Origin: Volvariella volvacea V23
Lineage: Eukaryota; Basidiomycota; Agaricomycetes; Agaricales; Pluteaceae
NCBI GenBank assembly: GCA_000349905.1
Contig: KB722752.1
Location: forward strand, 451,697-515,696
Direction: 5' to 3'
DNA: 64,000 bases
Shown here: piece after piece, positions 46,840-58,949 of the stretch
Layout of the letters: each line of letters begins with the position of its first letter
How positions within the stretch are numbered: position 1 is the first letter of the stretch
Made by a program: the position numbers and the translations under genes
The notes under the pieces: generated by a model
Told to the model about the DNA's origin: nothing
Databases searched by the model: none
The model's input: the letters and a program-made list of their open reading frames with translations, nothing else

Positions 46840-47832
46840 CTAGCACTTCGGTCTTCTACGTCTAAGGGATTCTCTCACATATTCATACCTCTGATACTCA
46901 TTCATCCCATCGTCGTGCTCCCGAGTGTGTCGCTCCTGCCTGGAACGAGTATGGCGTTGGGAAGGGCCTTCCTCCATATCACGCCGAGAATGTCTATTCT
47001 CATGGCGATAACGGCTCGGACGTGGCCCGTTATTGCGGCCTAGGTGGTATCGGAGGTTAATTAATGCGACTACGCTGACTGAAATATAGACAATGAGACT
47101 TACTTCCGGAAACGCGAACGTCATTGGTAACATGAACGCCATTTACAATGACATTGTCTACCCCTCCAACAATGCAATCATTGGAGAAAACACCACTGAA
47201 GACTGTGGTATCAGAGCCGTCATCGTATCCGGTGTAATACCTTCCGCCAGCTGGAGATTGGGTTTCAGGGTTTTGTGAGTGCCGGTGGTAGTAGGTACCA
47301 CAACGGACAGAAGACGTCCTCGCCCCTTGGGTGGCTTGAACGCGGACGTGAGACCTGTGGTCGTCTTGGTAATCCTCGTATTCATCTTCTGACCAATCCT
47401 CAGCATCGGTGATGCCTTCGCTGTCGTCTCGGTCGTCATCATCATCTTGCGCACGGGTGCGTTGTTGGACTCTGGGGGAACGAGGCCCACGCCTGCTGTC
47501 TTTGTTGCCCTGGGAATCATTGTGCTCAGAGCTACACGATCCCCCCAAGTTGGTTGTGACGGAACTAATAACTATGCGAAGACGTGTTATTGTGCTGTCA
47601 TGATATTTGTGCGCTGCCACTTACTTCGCGTGCTGTTTTCACTTGAAACGTTTGAAATGGTAGTATTGCGATTATAAATGTGATAGTCGCCTCCAATGTG
47701 GTTTATAGTGACATTCTCGAGATTATTGTTGGTCAACAAGTGTTCGAAAGCCTCTACACAGATAGTTATTCAATAGTAAGGAGCTCATGTGCAAGAGGCA
47801 TACGAATGAAGAAAATTCTTACCGAAACCCAT
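46840..47832 (-). CDS. G2, G-family orphan protein (268 aa)
   Basis: Four exons (47823-47832, 47625-47753, 47104-47571, 46840-47039) sum to 807 nt. Motif I lies at residues about 12-27 (NNNLENVTINHIGGDYHIYN). Motif II is near residues 165-190 (TTVFSGVFSNDCIVGGVDNV). Between them is an acidic, Asp-rich low-complexity region (RAQDDDDDRDDSEGITDAED). The C-terminus is Arg-rich (RSRQERHTREHDD, ESLRRRRPKC). Both motifs alternate hydrophobic residues with Asn, Gly, Ser and Thr, the pattern of short beta-arcs found in solenoid or amyloid-forming sequences. No catalytic domain is present. A TATA box lies at 47932-47938. Confidence 0.72.
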
Positions 47833-49231
47833 TCTAATCGAGTGCAAAAAATTGAGGTGTTGGTGTTAGAGAGGGACTTAGGCTAACAAGAGCAGGTAGG
47901 AGTTGTGAGAAGGAAACGAGAATCCAGCATTCTTTATATTCCTTCGAGGTGGCCCAATCGACCCTGACTTTGTATTTCCTCTTGTATCCATGTCCAATAA
48001 TGAGCGGTGCAATTACTACATTAGTACATCGCGACACCACATTTGTAAAAAGAGCTGTGCAGTTACCGGCCTCAGTACAACATGTGGCCATTCAGCTCGT
48101 GGAGGGCCACCAATGCTCCATTGAAATTGATCGTGGGTTCAAGGCGATTGAGGTGCCATGCTAAGGTGCACAGCAAACAATGCGGCAAAAGCTGAACAAA
48201 AACAAACTACCATATACGTCAGGGAAGCACGCTTTAGGGGTGCTGGTGCCACTAATGAACGGCGGCCTAAGCTATTTGGTAGTTGATAGGTCGAGTCAGA
48301 GTGTCATTGAAGCGCATGTTCTTAGTGTCCCTGTGTTTGTACATCTATGGCGCTTCGTGCAAAATCAGTGCCACAGCACCAACAGTGGCTAAGATCGTCG
48401 TCTTATTGAATTTGTAGCGTGAGCCTCAATGTGCCACTTGTTGCCGCCCCTTAGTACTCCAAGCACTCGGTAATCCCTGTGCTACCATTGATTACAATGA
48501 AAAACTACAAAGATTGCGAGGTTATAGCAAAACGCGATGCTACTACGCATTGGCCTATCTATACAGTGCATTGTAGTTGCCTTTAGGCACAGCTTTCCCC
48601 AGCCCAATGCAACTGTTTCCTGGAGAGGAAATCCAGTAGATATAAAATTAGGAATATCTGTATAGCCACGATTGTACCGTCTGCCTCCGACAGTGTCGCG
48701 AGAGATAAGTGCTGGTAGCCTGTCGCTTGTGACGCTAATCCTTGACAACGAGAAGTGGAGCACGGTGCTGTCGGTTAGCTCATACAGGTTATTGATTATG
48801 GAACAAATTACCTCGAAATAGGTCGTAGTTTCGAACATCCTGTACATCTGGAGGCCAGGCTCTGAAGGCCTCATACTCCTACTTTGCATGTTGTACAACC
48901 AATAAATTGTTCTCCACGCTGACTCATAGGGGATTGACAGTCTTAAGCAGTTTCGCAATCGATTGAGCGCTTTCCACATTGAGATCTAGGACCTCTATAG
49001 ACTCTGTAAAGTCCCTCACCCGTAGGGCGGGAACAAAATACTGAGGGCATGAGAGTCGCTGTGAACTACTCAGGTATTCCAGTGCTCGCCGATTTGAGAT
49101 GAAATCTCGATGTTTTATAAAGGCTAGTGTAATATCCTAACGTATAATATACCACAGCTAATGACTATCTCATCCTGAAATAAATTATACCACTGCAGCT
49201 CCCCAAGTGTCAATTGTTAATTGCGGAATTC
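47833..49231. other. Region between G2 and G3 with a possible relic
   Basis: The TATA box of G2 (47932-47938, minus) is at the left end. On the minus strand near 48950-49070 a protein-like stretch (RVRDFTESIEVLDLNVESAQ) resembles a leucine-rich segment of an F-box protein and then loses its frame. A 165-codon open frame at 48482-48979 overlaps it in another frame and is not supported. Confidence 0.4.
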
Positions 49232-50481
49232 TCAATTATGTACTACACATGTCAATATTCAGAGTGATGAATAATAAAAAGTTCGAATTCAAACTCACAT
49301 ATTTCACCTTCCGTGTAGATGATGTTCCCATTTCCGCCGATGATATTGTTCCGTCTAGTATAAACGCCGTTATACTCTATGACGCGATCGCGTAGGCCAT
49401 GCCTTCTACTACTACCCGACCCACGCGTGCGAGCTCGCCTGTGAGGTGGATTGCTACCAGTGGTTTTGCGATATCTTCTGGGGTGTCTACGGTGTTCTTC
49501 ATCTCCATTCTCTGGTAATATCGATTCGTCAATGGAATCCGAGTAATTTCGGGAATTACCCTCAACCGTATCAGCACGGCTCGTATTTTGGGCAATGCGC
49601 TGATGATCACCACGTTCGCCATCACCGTACAGACCAACATCACCTCCATGAGTATTTCCCCCCTCTTCTGGCATATCCTGCTTGCTACAATCGCAGTCCG
49701 AAGGGTGATTATGTTCCACATCCATGAATTCTTCATGCATTGTGCCACCCTCTTGCTCCTCGGAATTGAGCTCTCTCCTATCATTGTCAGGTTCTTGGAA
49801 AGGTGAATACATTGAGCGACCGTGAGGTTCGGACACTGGAAAGAATGACTGCACGTAAATAAAGTCCTTCCACGAGACGAACCAGGAAATGCCACTCACC
49901 AATTACCTCGCCTGAGCCCATCAGGATAGTGTTACTCCCACTGAATTCCCCGGAAACAATAGTGGTGTGTTCGCCACGACGAGTTCTCACGGTACGACAA
50001 GCAGTGCGTGTATCCCGAGGCATTCGTACGGTTCTTGGTGGTGGCGTTAGATAGTGACCGGAAGGCCTTCTATTGCGTCCTATTGCAGTAAAGACGAAGA
50101 TGTTTTAGTAGATATAGTGCCTCTTCTGATCTTGGTTTGCTCACTATATCTGTTAAAGTCGTCTCCTGCATTCACCTCACGATACCTTGCACTTCTTGAA
50201 CGTGGAGTAGGTACTGCACATCCCGTAAAAACGATGAATGACGGGTTGCTCACTTCACTTACCATGTCCCGTGCTACTGCCTGCATTCACATACGTTCTG
50301 TGACTTTGGACGTAGTAATCCCCTGGAACATTGTTGATGTCTCCGTTGACGAAAACTTCGGCATTCTGAAACCAGGATTCGGTATCTGGAAAGCAAAAGT
50401 CCAGTATATTAAGATCGTGAAAATGATCACAGTGACATAAAGTCTGTCTGCCTGCCACTCGGAAGGGTACTTACTAGACAT
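49232..50481 (-). CDS. G3, G-family orphan protein (310 aa)
   Basis: Six exons (50475-50481, 50263-50385, 50145-50213, 49907-50079, 49299-49848, 49232-49242) sum to 933 nt. Motif I is at residues about 7-27 (WFQNAEVFVNGDINNVPGDY). Motif II is at about 105-124 (TTIVSGEFSGSNTILMGSGE). A third copy of the motif II type is near the C-terminus (GVYTRRNNIIGGNGNIIYTE), so this member has two. A basic Arg-rich part precedes motif II, and a long acidic/polar Glu, Asn and His-rich stretch precedes the last motif. No enzyme domain or membrane span is seen. The last exon has only 11 nt. Confidence 0.7.
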
Positions 50482-51898
50482 TGCGGGAGTTCGAAACTCT
50501 TTGATAAATGAGATGCTGAACTGTTGAAGAGAATAGACAAGTGTGTCGATCGGCGACGAGAGCTTTTTGTATGGGGAGAGGAACAATGCAGAAAGGCAGG
50601 CGGCATACAAAGGCTTCTTTTATAGTCCGAAGTTGCAGTAGATCCTGAATCCGCACTGTGGACTACAAGAGGTTGAACAGCGGCATAGTGGTATGAGATG
50701 GCGCCAGGTGGAGCAGAAATGCTGAGCGTCATGGGCACGTCACATTGGTGCCACGCGTGGGCAGTGCCGACCAACTCAGATTTCCGGTGGGGGAGTGCGC
50801 GTGGATCGTTATTGTAGCATTGGACAATGCAGTACTAGTACAGTTACACGCTGCGTGGTTACCAAGCATCCATTGAGGCATTTGATACCGCATATGGGCT
50901 GTGTGTAAATTTGAGGAAGGCCTACCAGTACCAATTAGTTTACGAGGATGTCCTTAGAGCCTCATTTTATTGCTTTCTTTAGTTGTACAGCTTCTCGAAA
51001 AGCGCTGTGTGAGCGTCATAGATTGCGCCGCCTGATGTAAAGAGGGGGATGTGGAGGAAAACCGCAGCAAACGGATGGCGCATCAAGGTAACTGAAGCCA
51101 TTCAGGCAGCTCAGCGGTTTTCGGTGCAATGCAATGAGGACGGCTGGCACAATAGATAACAGGTGAGCCGAAAAAGTCATAAAGGACGGTCACAATAGCG
51201 GTGGCGCACTTGGAGTTCCATCCGACGCATCTCCGTTGACTCTACGCTGAGCAGCTAACGGCAGCAATTAGGAGAGCGACACGTCCTCACAACATTCGGA
51301 AGGTAAAATAATACCCAGTAAAGAGCGTTAATAGAGAGCCTGACCCCTAGTGATGTGACACTACCGTGACACATTGCGGATCGGTCCAGCGGCCCGTCAG
51401 CGCCGTGACCTCCTAAGCTATCCTTGGGAGCATCCAATCGCAACGGGACTTCAAAAAGGACAGTCCTGAGCTCCCTTCCATTGGCTGTCCTCCCAACTCA
51501 TTACCGCTGGATACAGCTCCCTAGTGGCATATACCCGTCACGATAAGACGTGCTTAATCCAGAGGGGCGTGGTTGACACGTTTTGCGCCACAGAAAGCAA
51601 AAAACCCTCAAGTTAACATCCAGACGAAAGGATAAAAAGACATTTATTTCGATTTGTTATAAGGTGGTTGTCATAGATAGTGTCCATTCGTGGTTTAGAC
51701 AACGCCTCAGAACCCATTGTCCACAAGAATGATACAACAGTCGTATAGAGGATAAGAGGTTGCGTGTAATCTAAGTTGTGAAAAAGGGAGGCGTAAAAAG
51801 CAAAATAAGGGAGATGTTGGTTGTGATGCGTAGTCTAGCTCTTAGTATTAGTGGCTTCACTCATGGACAATACACCAGATCCTACGGTCACTTCTATA
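50482..51898. other. Spacer between G3 and G4
   Basis: TATAAAAG at 50617-50624 (minus strand) is the likely G3 promoter, 136 nt from its ATG. I see no gene or repeat in the remaining 1.2 kb. Confidence 0.5.
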
Positions 51899-53381
51899 TT
51901 AAGCTTTGGGTGCCTTCTTACGTCTGCCGAACCTCAAATGCCCCTCGACCGAAGCAGACACACGAACTCCAAGTCCGAATCTGCTATCGCGTTTCTCTTC
52001 AACCTCCTGGCGGCGATCGGCATCAGATCCAGATCCTGGGGTCTGGGGACGAGCAGGGCGGGAGCCAGAAGCAGAGGTGGAGGTTGTAGTTGTAGTTGTG
52101 CTCGTCTTCGAAGCGGAAGCGGAAGCCCCGACCGAGGCCGATGCTGATGCCGAGAGGTTGCTCGAAGTGGAGGTGCTCGTTTTGCCACTGGTGAGGTTAT
52201 CAACAAGATGAAGAGGCTTGAGGGATTGTCGTCTCTGCTCTTGTTCTTGCTCTTGTTCATCTTCATGCTGATACTCCTCTACCTCAGCATGCTCTTCAAA
52301 GCGCGCTTGACGCCTCGGAGGTCTACCCTCCTGTCTGGGAGAATGACGAACCCGATCTCCAGCGTCTTCTTCCCAGATCTCTCGTTCGTATCTCTCAACA
52401 CGGACTTGACCAGACCCAGATCGACGACCTTCGGGATAAGAAGAAGCGGGTGTAGACCCAGGGCGGCGTGGCGGTTGTGGCGAGGATGGAGGATAAGCAT
52501 CCCGAGGGGGTCGTGAGCCGAACGCGGCGTCCATACGTCGTTCCATATGAGCTCTCTTGCTTTCCATCTTGCTCCATCCGCGTGCACCCCCGGACCATCT
52601 GTTGCCGTTTTTGTCCTCCTCCCATTCACCTGATCCTTCGTGGTAATCGTAGCCGCCATCATAGTACTCGTAATCGTAGTCGTTGTATTCATCATCTGAG
52701 TACTGCTCAACGCGAGGATTCTTGTAGGAACGTCTGCCTTGGCCGCGATAGTGCGTACTCTGAAGGTGACCGGATGCTCTGGCTGCTGCTGCTGCGGATT
52801 TGCCTATAAGGAGAAGGTGAGGAAAAAAAGGGCGCAAGATCAAGAAGACGAACCCGTATAGATGGCATTGCCGGACCCACCAACGATGCTATTGGCACCG
52901 GAGAACGTGCCTGAGAATACCACTAGAAGGCGATAGTGTTAGCACGGTGATCTGGATTGGAGTTTTGATGGGATAAAACGGGATTATACTGCGCCACACA
53001 ACGCGTTCATAAGAGAACTCGACAGCGCAGTGTGAAGTGGGACAAATCAAAACGTAGTCACTCTAACTCACCTGTTTCACCTCCATAAGATGCGCGCTCG
53101 TTGTAGTGATCGACGCGCGTATTCCGCGAGTTATCGCGGTGGGTGTATGTGTCGTTCTGGTAGTAGTTTCCATGAATGTTGCTCACGTTCCCGTCGACAC
53201 CAATGTTTTGAGCGTTCTCGAACATGTTGACTGTTATATGCCCAGCGTAGGTTGGTGCAGGTTGCGAGTGTTAAGCGCCGCATCGATAAGATCAATCGTT
53301 GTATTGATGAATAGCGATAGATATCAGTCAGCTGAGGAACAGAGAGAACTGGGATAAGGAGCGCGTACCTGAGCTGGACAT
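51899..53381 (-). CDS. G4, G-family orphan protein (381 aa)
   Basis: Four exons (53369-53381, 53072-53230, 52854-52922, 51899-52803) sum to 1146 nt. Motif I is at residues about 7-28 (MFENAQNIGVDGNVSNIHGN, then YY). Motif II fills the third exon (VVFSGTFSGANSIVGGSGNA, then IYTG), so one motif equals one exon here. The long C-terminal exon is low-complexity: Tyr/Asp-rich (DDEYNDYDYEYYDGGYDY), then Arg/Pro/Glu-rich, then Ser/Ala/Thr repeats, ending in a basic GRRKKAPKA. Such tails are typical of intrinsically disordered, aggregation-prone proteins. G4 is the best preserved family member and a useful reference for the motifs. Confidence 0.75.
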
Positions 53382-55567
53382 ATTGCTAGATTGATGGATT
53401 CACTGAGAAATTACTTGGACGTCGGCGAGTGCACAAGGACTGGTGTGGGATGGATGACTATTTAAGAAGGAAGCAAGAATAGAGATGAGCTTAGAGCTTA
53501 TATAGCTGTTTATGCCGGACCCACAGTCTGATGACAGCTCTTCTCATTTTTGTTATTGTATAGCATTATTCAGGCGGGACTATTGAGCCTGATCAGGTAT
53601 TAATGAATGTGCCCTAATCTCATAGCTTACCATTCATGGACAATGGATCCTGATCAACGTGTAGTCTTCCACGATCTGCGGCGCAACACGAAGTGTGCCA
53701 CCTCGCTGGAGCTCGATTGGCAGGACAACAGCATTGTGCTTTTCTAATGCACTGCCACTCTGTCGAGGACATTTTCTGCTCTTCGATGTTGAGCTCAGTA
53801 CATTTCCCGAGCCACTGCAAGAAGCTGTGCACCTTCAATGGTAGTAGAAGCGCCTCGCAGTTGCTGTGGGCACCGCTTTGCTTGTCCTTATTTGACCGCA
53901 CCACGTGATTTCCTGGCGGCGCTTAGCGCAATGGACGGCCTTTGGCGTCTCTACTCACAGCTCCTCCCGCCTGCACCGGCATAGCCTCGATAGCTCATTT
54001 TTACCACTGAGTATATGTTACACTTCTCTCAATACGGGAGCTTAGGGAACGATGGAGCCCAGTCCCATCGTGGGTGCGTGCTAGGACGTGATTCTGCCTA
54101 CATTACGCAGTTGGACAAGGCGACGGCCTTGCTCCATTAATTCCCCCCTCAATGACCACTCTAGATATAGTATCCTCTATCACATCATAATGTAAGTGCA
54201 TATAATGCATATGGTGCTTCAGTTGCTTTCGCTGACGCATTAATTCGTCCCCGATTGATGTTCAGATGACAAATTACAGTTCCGTGGCACAACCTCTTAC
54301 GTGTATGGTGATCTGGTTCCATACGTTGGACCATTATTCAAAGCGAGTCATAGTGGCCTCATGCTGACACAACGTCAGCTTCCATTTATCCTAAACCAAC
54401 TAACCATCGAAGTCGAAGAGTTAATTCGAAGCACGAAAGATTGAACCAGTTCACGTTCACTGGCAGCGCAATGACCAAGTCCGAGTCACTTTCATAGCCC
54501 ACCGCTTTTCTAGTCGCTATAAATTTTTGGCATCCAAGGTGAGGAGCAGCATTTTCAATCCTTTTCCACAGGACGAAAATGGACTGATAGGAATTTGCGC
54601 ATACCCGGGCTAGGGCCAACTCGACCTTAAGACAGCCAAATTACAGCACTGCAGTGTGCCACACAGCCCGCCCGGCGATACCCGCATATATAATACTACA
54701 ATATGGTGTCCGGGGTTGATGACCCTGGTCTTCCTCACTAGAGGTTGGCGAATGCCGACGGGGACGTTGCTTGCGTTCACTCTCGTGAGTACGGCGTAGT
54801 AATAGTTTGTACTGTGCATAGAATGTAGTAGTAGCATGTAGTCTGTACGTTGCATAGTATGTAGTGGTAACATGTCGTCTGTACGGTGCATAGGCTGTAG
54901 TAATAGTTTGTATGGTAGGCAAGAGGGATCTAAAAGGCACATAGCTGAAGAGTATAGATTTGATGCGAGTGATATCCAGGCTATAAACGAGAAGATGAAA
55001 CGATATTGAAGGTAGGCGCGACAGGTTATAAGGTAGACGAGACCGTGCGGGGAATTGATATGCCACGTCTGTACGATGTATGTAGAGTGGCGTTTCCATC
55101 TACTTGAGGTCCCATACACTGATACCCGAGAGGGTATGATTTGAAATAAGACCCAGGACCAACAAGAGCTTGTCACGAAAAGGTGATGCCGCAGAGACAA
55201 ATCGCAATGAAGCCAAATATTAAGCGGTCATCCACGGGAATACAAAGACACAGTCGTCGTGTGCATTGTCCCATTTGGTGACTCGCCACCCAAGCGAACA
55301 CCTCTGGGTTGAAGATAAGTTAGAGAAATCAGCACGGGATACCTGATGTAAGTGGGAGAACGCACAAACGGAGCGTGCACAGCGCATAACACGAATGTAA
55401 GCGAACAAGCAAGCATTGCACATGTGCATGTGCGCAATTTTATTTCTACTTGTTAGATTTGCGTTCGCGTGAGGGTTTAAGAAACCTTGCAAGGTAACCA
55501 CTCCCTTTTCTGTCTGTCTTCGCATTTGGTCCATATATGATAGCATATTAGTACGTTTACAGAGCAA
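53382..55567. other. Region between G4 and the tail-anchored gene
   Basis: The G4 TATA box TATATAAG is at 53497-53504 on the minus strand, 116 nt from its ATG. A tandem repeat is at 54795-54918. A 196-codon open frame across that repeat (54610-55200, minus) has a composition driven by it and is not called. Confidence 0.5.
54795..54918. repeat. Imperfect tandem repeat of about 36 nt
   Basis: About three and a half units beginning GTAGTAATAG or GTAGTGGTAAC and containing GTCTGTACGTTGCATA. Divergence between units suggests an old minisatellite. Confidence 0.75.
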
Positions 55568-56301
55568 ATGATTCCATCAGAGGACCTCGATATCAATCTC
55601 CTAAGAGACTTGACATTATCAACAGGTACTGCGGCATATGCGCCCCGTATATCATATAACGTGAGTGGGTAAAATCAGACGCGTGACGACGTGGGCTACT
55701 CTGTGTTAATGTCCTGATCGCTGCTTGTCGCTGTTTTGTACTGCCTTTAACAGGTCCTGAATCTCCGAGGCGCTTCCAGGTATAAATAGACTTTAACTAG
55801 CTGCTGAAGACGGCCTTCTTATGCGTTGGATTGACCCAGCGCCCATATGCTAGACTGTTGTGATTGACGTCATAGACAGGTCGATGGTCCTTATAAGCTG
55901 CATCGTGTGCATTTCCTATCCGTATTGATGCCCTCATTTCGCGGAAGTGAAGTGGACTACATTCATTCATCGATAGCAAAAGTACCATCTACTCATCACG
56001 AGAATGAAGGTGAAAATGGTCTGTATCATCCTCAAACTACCAATGGCGTATTTTCCAGTTCCTTCTAGAGTGGCGTGTGAAGGATGAGCTTATAAAGTGT
56101 TCGCCAAGTCTAGCCATGGGTCTTGAAAAATGGAGTGCTCGTCAACCTTTATCAAAGGCCACCATCCTCAGAACCGTCCTGGTGCTCATCTGCTCTTTCA
56201 TCGCGTTCCTCATCCATTACTTGTCATTGTCCCGTACCAGAGAACTAAACAAATGGACCTTTTCGAGCAGAGTAATGCGTCTGCTGGGTGGCGATCCTTA
56301 A
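55568..56301 (+). CDS. Predicted single-pass membrane protein (136 aa)
   Basis: Four exons (55568-55625, 55754-55779, 55898-55981, 56059-56301) sum to 411 nt. The N-terminus is acidic and polar (IPSEDLDINLLRDLTLSTGP). The last exon carries an amphipathic part (FLLEWRVKDELIKCSPSLAM) and one hydrophobic segment (TVLVLICSFIAFLIHYLSL), then a short basic end. That places one membrane span near the C-terminus, as in tail-anchored proteins, but the tail is longer than usual. I recognise no family, and the 3' end could extend by another intron near 56268. Confidence 0.5.
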
Positions 56302-57539
56302 TTTTCGGGCGTGAGTATGGCTGTGATTATGGTGAAATGGATTCAACCGACCAAACTCTTATGAGAACTATCGCGGTTGCAAAATCTCGTAGCTGCGTAT
56401 GAGCGGTCAATGGAGTAAATGGAAAAAGCAAAGTACTGCAGCACGCTTCCATAGTGGAGATGCTTGTTCAGTATGAGAAAAATGAGTGAGAAACAGGAAG
56501 AAAGACAAGAAAAATACCACTACCACCATTCGGTTAATAAGGCGATGAGAGCTGATGTAAAATAATTTCAAAATAAGACGGACCTTCTCAGGACGAGGAC
56601 AACTGTGAAAGGCTAACAGAATCGTTTTGACCCCTTCTGGTTTTCACCTGTTAGGAGAATACGTCAGATCAAAGTTCCAAGCACCGCGCGAGTTGACAGG
56701 CGTTTCATTCACGGATCTTCTTTAATAGAGCTTGTGGGTGTTTGGTTTGAATGAAGCACCATCATGGATGTCACTTGACTCCTGTGCGATGTCTCTACAC
56801 ATCCGCATCGATCGTCTCGTCTCGTTGGAATGTTGATGGAAACCAGTATAAGTGGAATATGAGAGAAAAAATGAGCCAAGACGATACAAAACTCAAGCGA
56901 AGAGGACTAAGCATTCACTCGTCATCTTTGAGAGTACCAACAGATTGGCCGAGTTTCGTGTATCAGGCCAAATTGCGTTGTCTGTGTGTCCTAGCTCAGC
57001 ATCAGCAGAGGTGAATCTGCGTGGAGAAATGTGGCCACCTATATAGTCGTACGGTATGTGTTGTATAGAGCACACAGACCTGGACGGCCAAGAGTGGCCT
57101 TCTTGTGGGTCCATACGCTGGACGAGAGCAGAAGCTTGTAGAAAGGAACAACGCTCGTTCACTAGAGAGTTTAGTCCAAGGTCCAAAATCGCACAGATTG
57201 ATTGAGGGCGCGGTCGGGTTATGCAAAAATGGCCCTGGCGTATTCTGGATGTCCCAGCATGTCAAAGAGCAGACGTGCGTCACTAGTTCATTGATGTCCT
57301 GTAATGACTTATATATTGGGGCACGACAAATCGACACCATATATTCAAGTAGAATGACATGGTTACCCAAACATCATGCAGCATAATCACATCAAACCCC
57401 CTCCCCCTTCTTCCACGTTATCTCGAACTTCACTTCACGATCTCTTCCCCTCTTGACGCCCTTCCATACTCAGGATAAGTGTGAGAACTTATTCAAGGTG
57501 CGTTATTGTGGCTCGGTATTTTCTCGCTCTAGTTGAGGT
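56302..57539. other. Gene-free spacer
   Basis: I find no supported gene, RNA or repeat. Confidence 0.45.
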
Positions 57540-58140
57540 GATTTGGACTGTGATTGGGGCTGGGAGGTGGATTGTTGTCGTCCGTCCGAAGTCGGGACCG
57601 AGTTAGACTCGGGCGCTTCAAATGCTGATGTGAGTTGAACCCTCGAGCGAAGAGCTGGGGACTGCCGGGGTTTGGGGGCTGCTGTACAGCTATAGGGAAA
57701 GAAGTGGTGTAAGCGGTACTACGGCCGCTGTTATGGCGAGGGTGAGACGCGGGATGGTCGGAGGGAGAGGATTCCGGATATGAGCGTGAATGAGTGGGGA
57801 AGGAGTGGGTGGGGACAGTTGGTGAGACGGGGTGTTGAGGGAGGACGGGGAGTGTGAATGGGGTGAGGGGGAGTTGTTGGGGAGGGAAGGAGGATGCATC
57901 CGCTAGTTTCTTCTAGCTAGTCGTGCCAGCTCTCGCTCTAGCAGCTTCTTCCTCGCTCTGTTCCTAATTGCGATGGAAGGAAAAGGCGATATAGGGCGGA
58001 GGTGCTCAGAAAGATGGGCTATACCAACCTCCCCAATTCAGCCGTACATCGTTCATTCTCTCGCTGTGTACCTTGTAGGACCAATTGTAGTGTCTTGAAT
58101 TCCTTTTCAAGTGGGTGAATATCCTCGCTTGGAGAGCAGG
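57540..58140 (-). pseudogene. Decayed partial copy of the coiled-coil gene at 61 kb
   Basis: The plus strand runs parallel to about 61230-61830. Shared blocks are GGTGGATTGT, GAGCTGCTGTACAGCT-like sequence, the Ser/Pro-rich middle, the AGCTTCTTCCTCGCT block and a CTTTTTCAAG-type block near the left end of the coiled-coil. Many substitutions and indels break the frame (the reverse-strand Pro/Ser-rich frame at 57690-57899 is a remnant). Both ends of the parent gene are missing. Confidence 0.75.
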
Positions 58141-58949
58141 CCATGTCACATGTTACAATCGTGTGACGCGAAGCATCACACAACCGCCGTTCATGTTGTC
58201 TACGTTCACCGAGAATGTGATCATCTTCTCTAATGCATCAACGCATTAGAACAATCACCCTAACACATCTTTGGACCCTGGCTGCTGAATCAGATATATA
58301 TGGGAAGCCTGCATGACTCCGAGATACACCAACGGTCATAACAAATTGACGTCAAGTCATGCGAGTCAGTACCTGAAACTGGGGATGAGCCCTTTACTCT
58401 CTCCAGTTATTCAAATTTTTCTTAACGTGTGCGTCTGTCTCTCCTATAGCTCTCATCTTTATCTTTGTAGTCAGAACCCGCATCTCCAACACCCCATTCC
58501 TGTATCAGTGGAACAAGACGGCCCACATGCAGATACCAGCGATGTGTTGCGGTATCACGACCCTGGCTGAACTGATGGTGCACAACGCCTTGTACCATCT
58601 TGGGTGCCTCCAACAATTCGCGTGTCCAATGGATACCAAGTCTCCAAATTAACCCGGATCGTGTTTGCTCATATAACTGAATGACTTGATGCGCATTTAC
58701 ACTCCGGTGCGTCATCATTAGTCGACTAATTTCGGAGTGAGCCTATGCACGTTGTCGTATTTCATCGCAGCCCTACCGATCACTATCACTTTCCTCGCTA
58801 CACAGCACTAAAGTCTGGTCACACGTTGACACGAGTTTCACTCGTTGTCCAACACGTGTCCACAGGTTCTCGTCTTTCATCCTTTCTTTCATCGCTCACA
58901 CCAGACCTTGTCAAGCCTGTCTCAAACTCTTTCCTCGATCAACGCCTCC
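58141..58949. other. 5' region of the MLKL/HeLo-like gene
   Basis: No TATA box is visible. A 98-codon open frame on the minus strand (58422-58718) has no supporting splice sites or family match. Confidence 0.45.

Noticed and set aside
48482..48979. A 165-codon minus-strand open frame between G2 and G3.
   Set aside because: A more protein-like leucine-rich segment overlaps its start in another frame, so the long frame is probably accidental.
51906..52516. Plus-strand frames antisense to G4.
   Set aside because: They mirror the Ser/Arg/Glu repeats of G4 and have no start context or splice sites.
54610..55200. A 196-codon minus-strand frame with repeated Met-His-Thr units.
   Set aside because: The repeats reflect the underlying minisatellite, and the rest lacks protein-like conservation or exon signals.
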